Assembly: GCF_002224125.1 (NCBI RefSeq)
Contig: NZ_NCSM01000081.1
Location: forward strand, 1-64,000
Length of the DNA stretch: 64,000 bases
Direction: 5' to 3'
Source of the DNA: Streptomyces sp. NBS 14/10
Lineage (GTDB): Bacteria; Actinomycetota; Actinomycetes; Streptomycetales; Streptomycetaceae
Shown: piece after piece, positions 62,399-64,000 of the stretch
Layout: every line of letters begins with the position of its first letter
Position numbering within the stretch: the stretch's first letter is position 1
The notes under the pieces: generated by a model
Database searches by the model: none
What the model saw: only the letters and a program-made list of their open reading frames with translations
What the model was told of the DNA's origin: nothing
Made by a program: the position numbers and the translations under genes

Positions 62399-63280
62399 AT
62401 GACGACAGGCAGCGGCACCGCCCCGGCGCAACCGGCGGCGACAACGACGCGTGCCGCGGCGTCGCCCGCGGCACCCGCCACACCGGCACCCGCCACACCG
62501 GCGGCCACCGCGCCGACTTCCGACACGCCGGAGGCCGACGCCGCCCCGGCGGCCGCGGCGCGCCGCGCCACGCGTCCCGCGTATCGCAGGCTCAGCGTGG
62601 AGGAGCGGCGGGCTCAGCTGATCGCCGCCGCGCTCGGGCTGTTCGCCCATCGCGCGCCCGAGGACGTCTCGCTGGACGACGTGGCCACCGCCGCCGGGGC
62701 CTCCCGGCCGCTGGTCTACCGCTACTTTCCCGGTGGCAAGCAGCAGTTGTACGAGGCGGCGCTGCGCAGCGCCGCCGATGAGCTGGAACTGTGCTTCGCC
62801 GAGCCCCGGAGCGGCCCGCTCACCGTACGGCTGCGCCGGGGGCTCGACCGCTATCTCGCCTTCGTGGACGAGCGCGACGCCGGGTTCAGCGCGCTGCTGC
62901 AGGGCGGCAGCGTCGCCGACACCTCGCGGACCAACGCGATCGTGGACGAGGTGCGGCGCGCCGCGGCCGATCAGATCCTGCTCCATCTGGAGGTGGCGGA
63001 ACCGAGCCCGCGGCTGCGGATGATGGTGCGCACCTGGATCACCGCGGTCGAGGCCGCCTCGCTGATGTGGCTGGACGAAGGCAAGCAGCCGCCGATGGCG
63101 CAGCTGCGCGACTGGCTCGTGGACCACTTCGTCGCGCTGATGGCCGCCACGAGCGCGAGCGACCCGCAGACGGCGCGGGTGCTGCGCGCGGCGCTGGCGC
63201 TGGAGACGGCGGAGGGGCAGGCCGGGGCGCTGGCCCGGCGCGTGATGCCGGTGCTCGGCGACGCCTCCCACCTGCTGTGA
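62399..63280 (+). CDS. TetR-family regulator
   Basis: The 293 residues include an unusual Ala/Pro/Thr-rich N-terminal extension of about 60 ([20 protein letters not shown]). The TetR HTH follows ([41 protein letters not shown]) and then a ligand domain. It lies 30 bases after the AurF-like gene and probably regulates the diiron cluster. Confidence 0.92.
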   Translation: MTTGSGTAPAQPAATTTRAAASPAAPATPAPATPAATAPTSDTPEADAAPAAAARRATRPAYRRLSVEERRAQLIAAALGLFAHRAPEDVSLDDVATAAGASRPLVYRYFPGGKQQLYEAALRSAADELELCFAEPRSGPLTVRLRRGLDRYLAFVDERDAGFSALLQGGSVADTSRTNAIVDEVRRAAADQILLHLEVAEPSPRLRMMVRTWITAVEAASLMWLDEGKQPPMAQLRDWLVDHFVALMAATSASDPQTARVLRAALALETAEGQAGALARRVMPVLGDASHLL

Positions 63281-63290
63281 GACTGGGCCG

Positions 63291-63557
63291 GTGAGAAGCG
63301 AGGAGACGCCCTTCGTGGGCGGGCCGCTGGACGGCCGGGTGCTGCCGGTGCTGGTCGGGATGACCGGGCAGCCGCCGAAGACGTACGAGGTGCCGGTGCC
63401 GGACGAGGGCGGCGGCCCGCCGACGGTGTACGTCTACCGCCGGGTGCCGGCCGCCACATCGCGGCGGCTGGGGCTGGTGCGCGGGTGGCGGTACGAGTAC
63501 GACCCGGAGGGCAAGGCGCAGGGCGGGCTGAAATGGCCCTGGTCAAAGCCCGGCTGA
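63291..63557 (+). CDS. Small hypothetical protein
   Basis: The 88-residue protein from the GTG at 63291 ([20 protein letters not shown]) has a G-G-P-L-D-G-R motif and an aromatic C-terminus ([18 protein letters not shown]), a pattern seen in short Streptomyces proteins of unknown role. It lies 10 bases after the TetR stop. Confidence 0.65.
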   Translation: MRSEETPFVGGPLDGRVLPVLVGMTGQPPKTYEVPVPDEGGGPPTVYVYRRVPAATSRRLGLVRGWRYEYDPEGKAQGGLKWPWSKPG

Positions 63558-63749
63558 CGGCACGCCAACAGCTACGGCCGCACCGCCCGATGCCACCACC
63601 GCTCGTACAGGCATACGACGGAACGGGCGCGCGGATCGACCGCCGGACGGGTGACCGTATTGACCCGACTCGCGGATAATTTCCTGAATATACGACTGGC
63701 CATGTCACGATCGCCCCGAGGTCGACTCGTCGAGCCCGGAGGTGAACCC

Positions 63750-64000
63750 GTGTCAGGACGCATCGTGCGATCTGTCTGCGCGGCGGCGCTGACCGCGGCC
63801 ACCGCGCTGGCCGCGCCCGTCCCGTCGGCGCCGGCCGCCGCCGCGCCCGTGCCCGCCCCCGCCCCCGCCCCCGCGCCCGCCGAGCAGTCGGTCGCGGAGC
63901 TGCTGACGCAGCTCAAGACGCTGTACCGCAAGGCCGAGGAAGCGAGCGAGGCGTACAACGCCACCGAGGAGAAGCTGCGCAAGCAGCGCGCCAAGACCCG
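63750..64000 (+). CDS. Secreted coiled-coil protein, probable NlpC/P60 (C40) cell-wall hydrolase (3' end outside window)
   Basis: The gene starts with GTG at 63750 (VSGRIVRSVCAAALTAATAL), GGAGG six bases upstream. The signal peptide ends near ASA/APA, and an Ala/Pro repeat (APVPAPAPAPAPAEQ) leads into a coiled coil (LLTQLKTLYRKAEEASEAY, EEKLRKQRAKT) at the edge. This N-terminal layout is usual for Streptomyces peptidoglycan endopeptidases of the C40 family; the catalytic domain is not in the window. The gap 63558-63749 shows no other gene. Confidence 0.6.
   Translation, partial: MSGRIVRSVCAAALTAATALAAPVPSAPAAAAPVPAPAPAPAPAEQSVAELLTQLKTLYRKAEEASEAYNATEEKLRKQRAKT

Noticed and set aside
63558..63749. 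c-di-AMP (ydaO-type) riboswitch before the wall-hydrolase gene
   Set aside because: Such genes in Streptomyces often have one, but I could not find the conserved core motifs in these 190 bases.

Overview
The window is high-GC actinobacterial chromosome, almost certainly Streptomyces. The evidence is the dense GC-rich coding, the frequent GTG starts, and a block of housekeeping genes in the order I know from Streptomyces chromosomes. That block is lysA, hom, thrC, thrB, rho, an LCP-family gene, rpmE, prfA, prmC, the tsaC/sua5-type gene, a phosphatase-like gene, glyA, a WecA-like transferase and the atp operon. Assignments rest on motifs, start sites and context read by eye; no database search was possible.

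Region 1 (1-21400, all minus strand) is core metabolism. From right to left it holds a single-domain response regulator, the ArgS-like NrtL protein, lysA (lysine), the threonine genes hom-thrC-thrB, rho, LCP, rpmE (L31), prfA/prmC (release factor 1 and its methylase), tsaC (tRNA t6A), a LMW phosphatase-like protein whose catalytic Cys is Ser, glyA, a polyprenyl-phosphate sugar-phosphate transferase, and atpI-atpB-atpE-atpF-atpH running off the left edge. Strong hairpins mark the ends of rpmE, rho, thrC and the response regulator gene.

Region 2 (21671-35490) is an integrated pSAM2/AICE-type conjugative element in a tRNA-Arg(CCG) gene. A 28-bp piece of the tRNA 3' half recurs at 35463 with two mismatches, and each end carries a GTGGAC-N5-GTGGAC pair. 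Contents are a DUF6083 protein, int-xis-repSA, spd-like small genes, a DUF2637 protein, an FtsK/TraB translocase, an SCO3933-like regulator, a GntR/UTRA repressor (KorSA-like), a Nudix gene resembling the Pif immunity factor, an ATP-binding protein and a small unknown. ACTCGT/ACGAGT boxes mark the control regions. The distal part holds an IS110-family transposase gene and a lower-GC type II restriction-modification pair (Bpu10I-like endonuclease and DNA methyltransferase).

Region 3 (35700-39200) has a SWIM zinc-finger protein, a DUF234-type ATPase and the last 24 codons of a second integrase, so it may be the scar of another element.

Region 4 (39200-64000) is a mixed region rich in regulators: an NmrA/MarR pair, a secreted LPMO under a perfect CebR-type box, two ECF sigma factor operons, a Tat-exported PHP-domain protein, a MarR/MFS pair whose MFS carries a three-repeat Cna-B-like tail, an orphan type II thioesterase, a second MFS, a GNAT, a MerR/GyrI pair, a frameshifted XRE regulator, an ADP-ribosylglycohydrolase, a YceI/MarR pair, a divergent pair of diiron proteins with a TetR regulator, and the start of a probable NlpC/P60 hydrolase at the right edge.
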